Assembly (NCBI GenBank): GCA_033764445.1 | Contig: JANRIZ010000073.1 | Coordinates: 1-11,634 of the forward strand | DNA from: JANRIZ01 sp033764445 | Lineage (GTDB): Bacteria; Verrucomicrobiota; Verrucomicrobiia; JAWXBN01 | DNA length: 11,634 bases | Reading direction: 5' to 3' | In this document: piece after piece, positions 1 to 6,711 of the stretch | How the letters are laid out: each line of letters starts with the position of its first letter | How positions within the stretch are numbered: position 1 is the first letter of the stretch | Program-made: the position numbers and the translations under genes | Notes under the pieces: model-generated | Told to the model about the DNA's origin: nothing | The model's database searches: none | What the model saw: only the letters and a program-made list of their open reading frames with translations

Positions 1-1
1 T

Positions 2-193
2 ACGGGCGGGATGGCCTGGGATCAACCCTGCATGCTGATGCCTGACGGAAGCTTCGGGTTCGGCATCGAATACTATCACAACACCATGCTCTGGGTGGTC
101 CCCATGGCATTGATGGGAGACAACCTTCAAACATTCACCCATGGAAACGGACTGGCCGCGAGAGTCGTCCGGGCGGCGGGAAAAGGAGAATAA
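2..193 (+). CDS. C-terminal end of a probable GH116/GBA2-like glycoside hydrolase (5' truncated by window)
   Basis: The reading frame is open from the window edge to a TAA at 191-193, so only about 63 C-terminal residues are visible. The segment contains a WDQPC run followed by a short Gly/Asp loop and an aromatic helix, EYYHNTMLWVVPMAL. From memory, this resembles the last catalytic-domain helices of DUF608/GH116 (non-lysosomal glucosylceramidase/beta-glucosidase) proteins, which carry a D/E-YY-N-MLW-P-A pattern there. No catalytic residue lies in the visible part, so the family call is tentative. An AAAGGAG Shine-Dalgarno sequence for the next gene lies inside its last codons, and the next ATG is 4 bases after its stop. 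The two genes are therefore probably cotranscribed. Other (alpha/alpha)-barrel glycosidases are possible. Confidence 0.5.
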   Translation, partial: TGGMAWDQPCMLMPDGSFGFGIEYYHNTMLWVVPMALMGDNLQTFTHGNGLAARVVRAAGKGE

Positions 194-197
194 CAAT

Positions 198-641
198 ATG
201 ACCCACTCCCCCCACTGGCCGCTGATCCTTGGCGGCGTCATCCCGGCCCTGCTCCTGGGCGTCTTCAGCATTCTGGTGAAGGCATCGGGAAAACACGGCA
301 TGGGGACGGCCCCCTTCCTGATGGCCATCGGTCTGTCCATCGCCCTCAGTGCCGGATTGGCCTGGTGGTTCAACACCCCCAAAACATGCACGGCGTGGGG
401 TCTGACCTATACGATCCTCGCGGGGATCATCTGGGCCGTGTCGCAAATGATGATTCTTTACTCCATCAATCACTACGGAGTCCCTGTCTCAAAACTGGTC
501 CCCTTGTTCAACATGAACACACTCGTGGCCGTGGTCCTCGGACTGTTGATTTTTGTCGAATGGAAGGACGTCAATCTGTGGCAACTGGGGCTGGGCGCCA
601 TTCTGGTCACGGTGGGGGGCATTCTGGTGGCCCGGGCGTGA
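198..641 (+). CDS. Small EamA/DMT-superfamily membrane protein, five predicted helices
   Basis: The product has 147 residues. The start is the ATG at 198, because AAAGGAG at 182-188 lies about nine bases upstream. The in-frame ATG at 141 would overlap the preceding gene by 53 bases and has no such site. Hydrophobic segments lie at about residues 8-28, 38-57, 67-88, 100-119 and 128-145. The last ends in a Gly-rich helix (LGLGAILVTVGGILV) typical of the final helix of an EamA domain. The usual drug/metabolite transporter has two EamA repeats of about 140 residues; this protein has one, so it would need to dimerise to transport. A P-V-S-K-L-V-P motif precedes helix 4, as in many DMT proteins. 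Its neighbour upstream is a glycosidase fragment, so uptake or efflux of a sugar-like product is possible. The substrate cannot be read from the sequence. Confidence 0.75.
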   Translation: MTHSPHWPLILGGVIPALLLGVFSILVKASGKHGMGTAPFLMAIGLSIALSAGLAWWFNTPKTCTAWGLTYTILAGIIWAVSQMMILYSINHYGVPVSKLVPLFNMNTLVAVVLGLLIFVEWKDVNLWQLGLGAILVTVGGILVARA

Positions 642-700
642 GTGGTCCGTCACGGTCAGAATTCCTGAGCTGGCGCGAATGTTGGCAGGAAGTCCGGATG

Positions 701-746
701 ATGACTGGCCACTGAGGGCACGGAGATTACGGATAGAACCAGTCAT
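701..746. repeat. Inverted repeat in the regulator's upstream region
   Basis: ATGACTGG at 701-708 is exactly complementary to CCAGTCAT at 739-746, with a 30-base spacer. No T run follows, so an intrinsic terminator is unlikely. It could be an operator pair or an extended hairpin at the end of the transporter transcript. An 8-base match at this distance can also arise by chance. Confidence 0.3.
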
Positions 747-767
747 TGGCCGTAAAAGGGAGGGGAG

Positions 768-797
768 TTGAAAGAAAAGACGAATGGCGCTTACCAT
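768..797 (+). promoter_or_regulatory. Weak sigma70-like promoter candidate upstream of the AraC-type gene
   Basis: TTGAAA at 768-773 and TACCAT at 792-797 are separated by 18 bases. This would place transcription start near 804, ahead of all candidate starts of the regulator. The -10 element is a poor match to TATAAT, so this is only the best pair seen by eye in the gap. Confidence 0.2.
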
Positions 798-835
798 GAT
801 GAAATTCCGGAAAAAATCTATCGCAACGGTGTCGG

Positions 836-1834
836 ATGTTCCCCGGGTATGCGCCGGGTATTTGGATGACGTATGGGGCTCACTTTCCACTTGGCAAAAA
901 CCGGGTGGTTGCCGGACAATCCCCGGTCATGGAGAAAATACCCCGTGCAAGGCTGGAGTTGCTGACCGAGGCCCGCAAGCATGAGGTGCATCTGGATGAT
1001 GAGAATCCCATCCATGTCCGTCGGGGGGTGGTGACGGCCCCGGGAAGTGTGGATCCCCCCGTCTATCATCCTTATCTGGAATTTGGCATCCGGTTGAAGG
1101 GAACGGGACATCTTTTCATCGAGGGATTGCCCTTTGAGCGGCTGCCTTATGATGTTTATCTCGGGGGAATCAACCAGGTACACTGGGGAACGACGCAGAC
1201 CGTTCCGATGGAATATATTACAGTGTATTTTTTACCCGGATTTTTGAGTGACTGGGGGGTGGGACGGGATGTGATCGGGATTCTGAACCGGTTTTCCAAT
1301 TCACTGGAGCCGAAGCATCATTTGATCCGTCCGGACAGGAAGATGAGGAATGAGCTGCTGAAAGGGTTCAAGGCAATGCATGAGGAGTTCCGGAGTGACG
1401 AATTTGGCAAACAGATCCGGTTGCGGACCCTTTTGGTGGGAATGCTGGTGGAATTGATCCGGTGGGAAAAGCGGAACGGGGCCTCATACAATGCCTCGAT
1501 GGTCACTTCCGACGACTGGCAGCCGGTGCTCAAGGCCATGAAATATATCCGCGCGCACTGCGCGGAAACCGTGTATGGGCGCGAGGTGGCGAGGGAGGTG
1601 GGAGTGAGTGAAACACGCCTGAAAATGGCCTTTTCAAGAACATTGAAGATGCCATGGGTGAAATATTTGCAGATATGCCGGGTGCATCGGGCCGAGATGT
1701 TGTTGCGGCAGCCGGACCGGACGGTGGCGGATGTGGCTTTTGAGGTGGGATTTCAGAGTTTGAGCCATTTTTACCGGACCTGCCGGGCGGTGACTGGCAC
1801 CAGTGATTTGAGGCGGGCACCAAAACAATCCTGA
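836..1834 (+). CDS. AraC-family transcriptional regulator
   Basis: This is a DNA-binding transcription factor of up to 332 residues. The C-terminal 100 residues (about 230-328 from ATG 836) hold the two helix-turn-helix motifs of the AraC/XylS fold: a first recognition unit around GREVAREVGVSETRLKMAFS and a second around VADVAFEVGFQSLSHFYRTC, with the family-typical GF-x-S-x-SHF-R pattern. The N-terminal part looks like a cupin-type sensing domain but has no diagnostic motif. The start is uncertain. ATG 836, ATG 866 and ATG 929 are all in frame and none has a clear Shine-Dalgarno site; ATG 929 gives 301 residues, close to the family norm. It lies 97 bases upstream of and on the same strand as the inositol genes. 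Control of that operon in response to a sugar or inositol ligand is a reasonable inference, not shown. The stop is TGA at 1832-1834. Confidence 0.88.
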   Translation: MFPGYAPGIWMTYGAHFPLGKNRVVAGQSPVMEKIPRARLELLTEARKHEVHLDDENPIHVRRGVVTAPGSVDPPVYHPYLEFGIRLKGTGHLFIEGLPFERLPYDVYLGGINQVHWGTTQTVPMEYITVYFLPGFLSDWGVGRDVIGILNRFSNSLEPKHHLIRPDRKMRNELLKGFKAMHEEFRSDEFGKQIRLRTLLVGMLVELIRWEKRNGASYNASMVTSDDWQPVLKAMKYIRAHCAETVYGREVAREVGVSETRLKMAFSRTLKMPWVKYLQICRVHRAEMLLRQPDRTVADVAFEVGFQSLSHFYRTCRAVTGTSDLRRAPKQS

Positions 1835-1931
1835 CGAAAAAGGCACATCTGCCGCCCAAAAGAGGATGCGACCGGAACGGAATCCGCCCTAGTGTGGGTG
1901 AGGTCAGAGAACCGTTGAGTTCCCTCCCCCT
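1835..1931. other. Gap between the regulator and the aldolase-ALDH chimera
   Basis: These 97 bases would be the natural place for an operon promoter and operator. I see no convincing -35/-10 pair, no clear palindrome or direct repeat for an AraC-type dimer, and no Shine-Dalgarno before the GTG at 1932. The last 20 bases are pyrimidine-rich. The operon may be read through from the regulator, or the promoter may not be sigma70-like. Confidence 0.4.
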
Positions 1932-2852
1932 GTGAAACCCAATCTGACAAAACAAAAACTGTCCCAAGGCCGGGTCGTGACCGGGGTGTTTCTGCGTTAT
2001 CCCAATCCCGGGCTGGCAGAATTATTATCCTATCAGGGGTGGGACTTTTGCATATTCGATTGTGAACACAGCACCATGGGCCCCGCCGATGTGGAAAATC
2101 TGTGCCGGGCGGTGGAGCCGCAAGGGGTGACGGCACTGGCCCGGGTGCCGGATTCGGGGGAGGCCACCCTGTTGAAATATCTCGATACGGGCCTGGCCGG
2201 GGTGCAGGTGCCGTGGGTGGAAAGTGCGGATCAGGCGCGTCAGGTGGTGCAGGCCGTCATATATCAGCCGGAAGGCAAACGGGGTCTTGCCGGCGTGCAG
2301 GCTGCAGATTATGGCCAGCGGGATAGCCTTCCGGATTACATCAAGTCCGCCAACCTTGAAACACTCGTCTCTGTCCAGATTGAATCGCCGGAAGCCGTCA
2401 GGTCGATTGACTCCATTTGTGCCGAGCCGGGAGTGGACGTGGTCTTTCTGGGGCCGACCGATCTTTCGAATGCAATGGGGTTGACCAATCAATTGGAGCA
2501 TCCTGATGTGGTGGCGGATGTGGATCCGCAGATGAAGATATCCTGCCGGGAGATTTTTGGCCCCGCCGTGGCGGCGACGCCGTTGGACGATGTGAATGCC
2601 GCTCTCGCACTGGCCAATGACAGTGAGTACGGATTGGGAGCCGGTATTTTTACGCGTGACGCGAATGCCGCGCTGAAATTTGCACGCGAGACTGAATGCG
2701 GCAGTGTGATGATCAACCGGACCCCGCTGTGGCGGGCGGAACTGATGCCGTATGGCGGATTCAAACAGAGTGGTATTGGCCGGGAAGGTCCCCGGTATGT
2801 GGTGGAGGAAATGACCGAACTCAAAACAATCGGTTTTCATGGAATTGAATAA
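1932..2852 (+). pseudogene. In-frame chimera: HpcH/HpaI-family aldolase N-part joined to aldehyde dehydrogenase C-part
   Basis: This uninterrupted 306-codon frame starts with GTG; the NLTKQKLSQG opening fits the family N-terminus. Residues 1-192 match the HpcH/HpaI class II pyruvate aldolase TIM barrel. They carry Glu45-His46, Arg71, Glu151 in VQIES and Asp177 in GPTDLS; the family uses His/Arg plus Glu and Asp metal ligands. At HPDVVADVDP (190-199) the sequence switches to the C-terminal quarter of an NAD(P)-aldehyde dehydrogenase, with REIFGP at about 206-211, an ALANDSEYGLGAGIF run and PYGGFKQSGIGRE near 274-286. The aldolase lacks its last strand and helices. The dehydrogenase lacks about 370 N-terminal residues, including the NAD-binding Rossmann core, catalytic Cys and general-base Glu. 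Neither activity is expected. Adjacent aldolase and dehydrogenase genes would make sense as a pair, suggesting a deletion that joined neighbours. An assembly error is the main alternative. It may still be annotated as a CDS because the frame is open. Confidence 0.75.
2505..2523 (+). repeat. Short direct repeat at the chimera junction
   Basis: GATGTGG occurs at 2505-2511 and again at 2517-2523, exactly where aldolase-like sequence gives way to dehydrogenase-like sequence. Encoded residues 192-197 (D-V-V-A-D-V) can be read as the end of either parent. Short matches of this kind are what a microhomology-mediated deletion leaves behind, but a 7-base repeat in GC-rich DNA can also be chance. Confidence 0.4.
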
Positions 2853-2876
2853 CCCTGACCCCTCACAGAGAACCCT

Positions 2877-4763
2877 ATGAACAAGGAAAAGAAGATCAAA
2901 CTGACCGTCGGACAGGCGGTGGTGAAATATCTGCAGGTGCAATACAGTGAACTGGACGGACGCCGTCACCGGATCATCCCCGGCATCGCGGGCATTTTCG
3001 GACATGGCAATGTGTGCGGGCTCGCCCAAGGATTGATTGAGTACGGACATGACATGACCTTTTATCAATGCCGACACGAACAGTCGCTGGTTCACATGGC
3101 CAGCGGTTTTGCCAAGGCCAACGCCCGGCTGAGCACGCTGGCGTGCACCTCCTCGATTGGGCCGGGGGCGACCAACATGGTGACCGGGGCTGCGACAGCC
3201 ACCGTGAACCGTCTGCCTGTGCTGCTGCTGCCGGGCGATTATTATTGTACGCGGGAGCAGGGACAGGTTCTCCAGCAGATTGAACATCCGATCTCGCGGG
3301 ACGCGAGCGCGAATGATTGTTTCCGTCCGGTCAGCCGTTATTTTGACCGGGTGACACGGGCCGAGCATATCCTGACAGCGCTGCCGGAGGCGATGCGGGT
3401 GTTGATGGATCCCGCCGAGACCGGAGCGGCCGTAGTGGCCCTGTGTCAGGATCTTCAATCTCATGCGTATGAATATCCCACGCATTTTTTTGAACCCCGT
3501 GTCTGGCGGATTGAACGCCGGATGCCCGATCCCGACCGGATCCGTGAAGTGGCATCGCTTTTGAAGAAGGCCCGCAAGCCGGTGATCATCGCCGGCGGCG
3601 GGGTGATGTATTCCTTTGCGCAGACGGAGTTGCAGGAATTCGCCGAAAAATCCGGCATCGCCGTGGTGGAAACCAGTGCGGGCAAGGGAGCCATTCAGAA
3701 GGAGACATCCCTGCTCATGGGGGGGGCGGGCTTCAACGGAACGGGGTGCGCGGGCCGCGTCATGGCCGAGGCGGATCTCGTCATCTGTGTGGGAACACGA
3801 TTGTCAGACTTTACAACCGGTTCCCGTACGGCCTTCCAGAATCCATCCGTGAAATTTGTCGGAATCAATGTGTGTTCGCACGATGCATACAAAGTGGGCG
3901 CGCTGCCCGTGCTGGCCGACGCCAAGCGGGCCTTGCAATCACTGACCAAGGTGGCGGCGGCTCTGGGAGTGAAAGTCAATGCCGCCCGGGTCAAACAGGT
4001 GGCCGGATACCGCCGTCAATGGGAGGCAACGATGAAAAAGGAATCGTTGAACGGGTTCAAGGGTGAGTTTCCGAATACCGGCCAGGTGATCACCACGATC
4101 AATGAAGTGGCCAAACCCGGGGATACCCTTGTGGCGGCCGCCGGTTTGCCGCCGGGAGATGTGCTCAAGGCATGGAATGCCACCGGGGGCCGTCTGGCCC
4201 ACCTGGAATTCGGCAATTCCTGCATGACATATGAAATTCCCGCGGCGATAGGTGTCAAGATGGCGACTCCGAAAAACGAGGTCCGGGTGCTGATCGGGGA
4301 CGGAACTTTCCTGATGCTGCCGACCGAGGTGGTGACCGCGGTGCAGGAGAGAAAGAAGATCACGATTGTCATCATGGAAAACCATGGATTCCAATCCATC
4401 CGCGGACTTCAGATGGTGCGGGTGGGACGTTCCTTCGGCAATGAGTTCCGGTCGCGTGACGCCCGGGCCAACCGCCTGGAAGGGGAATATTTGAATTTGG
4501 ATCTGGCCGCTCTGGCGGGAGCCATGGGGGCCAAAACTTACAACACGCAGGACGTTGGCGGACTCAAGGAGGCACTGCTGGATGCCGCCCGTCAAAACGG
4601 ACCGTGTGTGATTGTGGTGGAGACAGAGAAACACCGCTATCTGCCTGGGGCCGGAGTCTGGATTGAATTCGAACCGGCGGAGACCACCCAGGATCCCGTG
4701 ACCCGAAAACTGCGTCAGGAACACGAGGCAGGCAAACGCAAACTTCAACGGTATTACTACTAA
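2877..4763 (+). CDS. iolD: 3D-(3,5/4)-trihydroxycyclohexane-1,2-dione hydrolase (IolD)
   Basis: This cytoplasmic ThDP-dependent enzyme (EC 3.7.1.22) hydrolyses the cyclic trione to 5-deoxy-D-glucuronate, the ring-opening step of myo-inositol catabolism. The 628-residue length is normal for the family. The N-terminal Pyr domain has the IolD-typical IPGIAGIFGHGNV (34-46) and the cofactor-activating Glu68 in CRHEQ, followed by SIGPGATNM and a NRLPVLLLPGD stretch. The C-terminal PP domain has the ThDP/Mg motif GDG at 474-476 with Asn502 in MENHGFQS. The pattern distinguishes IolD from acetolactate synthase, its closest relative. The gene starts 24 bases after the chimera's stop, without a clear Shine-Dalgarno, and 41 bases separate it from the iolE-like gene. 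It opens the intact part of the inositol operon. Confidence 0.95.
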   Translation: MNKEKKIKLTVGQAVVKYLQVQYSELDGRRHRIIPGIAGIFGHGNVCGLAQGLIEYGHDMTFYQCRHEQSLVHMASGFAKANARLSTLACTSSIGPGATNMVTGAATATVNRLPVLLLPGDYYCTREQGQVLQQIEHPISRDASANDCFRPVSRYFDRVTRAEHILTALPEAMRVLMDPAETGAAVVALCQDLQSHAYEYPTHFFEPRVWRIERRMPDPDRIREVASLLKKARKPVIIAGGGVMYSFAQTELQEFAEKSGIAVVETSAGKGAIQKETSLLMGGAGFNGTGCAGRVMAEADLVICVGTRLSDFTTGSRTAFQNPSVKFVGINVCSHDAYKVGALPVLADAKRALQSLTKVAAALGVKVNAARVKQVAGYRRQWEATMKKESLNGFKGEFPNTGQVITTINEVAKPGDTLVAAAGLPPGDVLKAWNATGGRLAHLEFGNSCMTYEIPAAIGVKMATPKNEVRVLIGDGTFLMLPTEVVTAVQERKKITIVIMENHGFQSIRGLQMVRVGRSFGNEFRSRDARANRLEGEYLNLDLAALAGAMGAKTYNTQDVGGLKEALLDAARQNGPCVIVVETEKHRYLPGAGVWIEFEPAETTQDPVTRKLRQEHEAGKRKLQRYYY

Positions 4764-4784
4764 CCTGGACAAAGAAGAGCACTT

Positions 4785-4805
4785 ATGAAACAGCGAAAGG
4801 ACTGA
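4785..4805 (+). other. Six-codon mini-ORF overlapping the start of the iolE-like gene
   Basis: ATG at 4785 opens a MKQRKD frame ending in TGA at 4803-4805. Its stop overlaps the ATG at 4805 as TGATG, and AAGAAGAG lies about 5 bases upstream. This could couple translation across the iolD-iolE gap, or it may be accidental. The peptide itself has no recognisable attenuator features. Confidence 0.25.
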
Positions 4806-5704
4806 TGATGAAACTGACATTGGGAAGTGCCCCTGATTCGTGGGGTGTGTGGTTTGCCGACGATCCGAAACAGATTCCGTGGCCGCGGTTTCTGGATGAG
4901 ATAGCCGCGTGCGGGTATGAGTGGACCGAATTGGGGCCGTACGGTTACCTGCCCACGGATGAGAAAATCCTTCGGGAAGAACTGACGAAGCGTCATTTGA
5001 AAATTTGCGCGGGAGTCGTCATGGCCCATCTGGAGGATCCGGCGGCGTGGCCCGGCATCGAACGGCAGATCGATGAGACCTGCGATTATATCGCCCGTTT
5101 TGGGGCGCGGTATCTCGTAATCATTGATGACATTTATTCCAATTTGTTCACGGGCGAGATTTTCATTGATCCGGTGTTGAAAGATGACCAGTGGAAGCGG
5201 CTCATTGAGACGACCCACCGCATAGCGTTGATGGCGAAGGAAAAATTCGGGTTGACCTCCGCGTATCATCCCCATGCCGACACTCATGTGCAGCATCCCG
5301 ACCAGGTGGAGCGGTTTATATGCGAGTCAGATCCGGCACTGGTGGGAATCTGTCTGGATACCGGACATCAGGCGTACCGGGGGGAGGATGTGATCGAATT
5401 CATGCGACGACATTTCAAACGGATTCCGTATATGCATCTCAAAAGCATTGATGCCGAAATGCGGGAGCGGGTGTACCGGGAACAAATTCCCTTCGCGAAA
5501 GCCGTGGAACAGGACATGTTTGTGGAGCCGGCCCGGGGGGCGGTTGATTTTGTGAAATTTGTCGAAGTCCTGCGTGAAGTGAATTATGAGGGTTTCGGGG
5601 TGGTGGAACAGGACATGTACCCTTGTGCCTTTGACAAGCCCTTTCCGATTGCCAGGCGGACGCATGAATATCTCAAGTCGCTGGGCATGGGGGAACAAAA
5701 ATGA
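4805..5704 (+). CDS. iolE: Inosose dehydratase-like sugar isomerase/epimerase (IolE/MocC type)
   Basis: This is an AP-endonuclease-2/xylose-isomerase-like TIM barrel of 299 residues. By context it dehydrates 2-keto-myo-inositol (scyllo-inosose) to the trione used by IolD (EC 4.2.1.44). The N-terminus has APDSWGVWF and ELGPYGYLPTD, typical of the MocC/IolE group found beside inositol genes. Candidate metal and catalytic residues lie in YHPHADTH, CLDTGHQAY and VVEQDMYP, matching the barrel family's His, Asp-x-x-His and Glu positions. ATG 4808 may be the true start: the GAAAGG at 4794-4799 is better spaced for it than for ATG 4805. Its stop overlaps the iolC start by 4 bases (ATGA). An inosose isomerase (IolI-like) or another sugar epimerase cannot be excluded from sequence alone, although the operon favours IolE. 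Confidence 0.85.
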   Translation: MMKLTLGSAPDSWGVWFADDPKQIPWPRFLDEIAACGYEWTELGPYGYLPTDEKILREELTKRHLKICAGVVMAHLEDPAAWPGIERQIDETCDYIARFGARYLVIIDDIYSNLFTGEIFIDPVLKDDQWKRLIETTHRIALMAKEKFGLTSAYHPHADTHVQHPDQVERFICESDPALVGICLDTGHQAYRGEDVIEFMRRHFKRIPYMHLKSIDAEMRERVYREQIPFAKAVEQDMFVEPARGAVDFVKFVEVLREVNYEGFGVVEQDMYPCAFDKPFPIARRTHEYLKSLGMGEQK

Positions 5705-6705
5705 GAAATCCTCTGACATTCAGGAAGCGGGCGAAGCGGGACGTGGTCTGTCTTGGACGCATCGGCATGGATCTGAACCCGGAAATGTTTGATGCCCCGA
5801 TGGAAGACTCCGCCTCCTTTGTCCGCTCATTGGGGGGATCCCCGGGGAACATTGCCGTGGGATGTGCGCGACTGGGATTGAAGACCGGGTTCATCGGGCG
5901 CTTGGCCCCCGATGCCATCGGCCGTTATCTGCGGGGCATTTTGAAACGGGAGGGGATTGATACCGGGGGTGTCGTGATGGATGACAGCGGAGCCCTGACG
6001 GGACTGGCCTTTACCGAAGTGAAGAGTCCGGAGCAGTGCGGGGTGGTGATGTATCGTGAGAATGCCGTGGACCTGAAATTGTGTCCGGCGGATATCAGCG
6101 GAAAATACATTGGCGACACACGCGTATTGCAGATTTCGGGGACGGCTTTGTCCCGGAGCCCTTCGCGGGAAGCCACATTGCTGGCGATGGAACTGGCTCG
6201 CAGGACAGGAACCCGGGTGGTTCTGGATCTGGATTACCGTCCCTACTCCTGGGGCGGGCCACAGGAAAGCGCCTTGTATCTGGCCCTGGCCTGTTCCCTC
6301 TCGGATGTGGTGATCGGGAACCGCGAGGAAATAGATGTCATGGGTGCCGTGTATCCGGAGTGTCGGGGAACCGATGCGGTGGCGGCCCGGTTTCTGCTTC
6401 AACGCGGGGCCCGGATCGTCATCATCAAACATGGGGCCCGTGGGTCCGTGGCATTTCCGGCGGCGGGATCTCCCGTGAAGGCGGGCATTTTCAAGATAAG
6501 AGCCCGTAAGACGTTTGGAGCCGGGGATGCGTATGCCGCCGGGTTGATTTACGGGTTGCTGGGAGGGAAAGATTTGAAAACGTGCATGGAACTGGGATCG
6601 GCGGGAGCGGCCCTCAATGTTTCGGGGACCGACTGTTCGCGGGCCATGGCGACGCGGGAACAATTGCACACCTTTATCCGGGAAAGGAAGGGCGTTCGCG
6701 CCTGA
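5701..6705 (+). CDS. iolC: 5-dehydro-2-deoxygluconokinase (IolC)
   Basis: This PfkB-family kinase (EC 2.7.1.92) phosphorylates 5-dehydro-2-deoxy-D-gluconate at O6 with ATP, in the cytoplasm, giving the substrate of the IolJ aldolase. It has 334 residues. Near the N-terminus are CLGRIGMDL and LGGSPGNIAVGCARLGLK, the family's GG-x-x-x-N sugar-binding signature in its IolC form. Mid-protein, YRENAVDL and LDLDYRPYSWG are IolC-typical. The second PfkB signature, FGAGDAYAAGL, lies around residues 272-282 with the catalytic base Asp276. The first residues (NPLTFRKRAKRD) are basic and precede the first strand. Translation is coupled to the upstream gene by an ATGA overlap, and 6 bases separate it from iolJ. 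Other PfkB sugar kinases are less likely given context and motifs. Confidence 0.93.
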   Translation: MRNPLTFRKRAKRDVVCLGRIGMDLNPEMFDAPMEDSASFVRSLGGSPGNIAVGCARLGLKTGFIGRLAPDAIGRYLRGILKREGIDTGGVVMDDSGALTGLAFTEVKSPEQCGVVMYRENAVDLKLCPADISGKYIGDTRVLQISGTALSRSPSREATLLAMELARRTGTRVVLDLDYRPYSWGGPQESALYLALACSLSDVVIGNREEIDVMGAVYPECRGTDAVAARFLLQRGARIVIIKHGARGSVAFPAAGSPVKAGIFKIRARKTFGAGDAYAAGLIYGLLGGKDLKTCMELGSAGAALNVSGTDCSRAMATREQLHTFIRERKGVRA

Positions 6706-6711
6706 GCTCTT

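Larger units (their letters stand above)
642..835. other. Intergenic region between the transporter and the AraC-type gene
   Basis: About 190 bases lie between the transporter stop codon and the first possible start of the regulator. A short open frame beginning at ATG 784, with GGGAGGGGAG about 14 bases upstream, runs to 984 in a different frame from the regulator. It resembles no known protein and is not called. The region holds an 8-base inverted repeat and a weak sigma70-like pair, listed separately. No convincing intrinsic terminator with a T tract is visible. Confidence 0.5.

Noticed and set aside
784..984. 66-codon ORF with a purine-rich upstream site
   Set aside because: It runs into the AraC gene in a different frame and resembles no protein. 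A frameshifted N-terminus of the regulator was considered, but no homology supports it.
1811..1857. Possible terminator at the end of the AraC gene
   Set aside because: GGCGGGCA can pair with TGCCGCC only with a bulge and a loop of about 30 bases, and no T run follows.
1904..2875. Repeated CAGAGAACC motif before two start codons (1905 and 2867)
   Set aside because: The match is only nine bases, its distance to the two starts differs, and there is no dyad or wider conservation.
2025..3485. 486-codon open frame on the - strand
   Set aside because: It lies opposite the chimera and iolD, both with clear family motifs. Its translation is rich in His, Arg and Pro with no recognisable domain, as expected for the antisense shadow of GC-rich genes.
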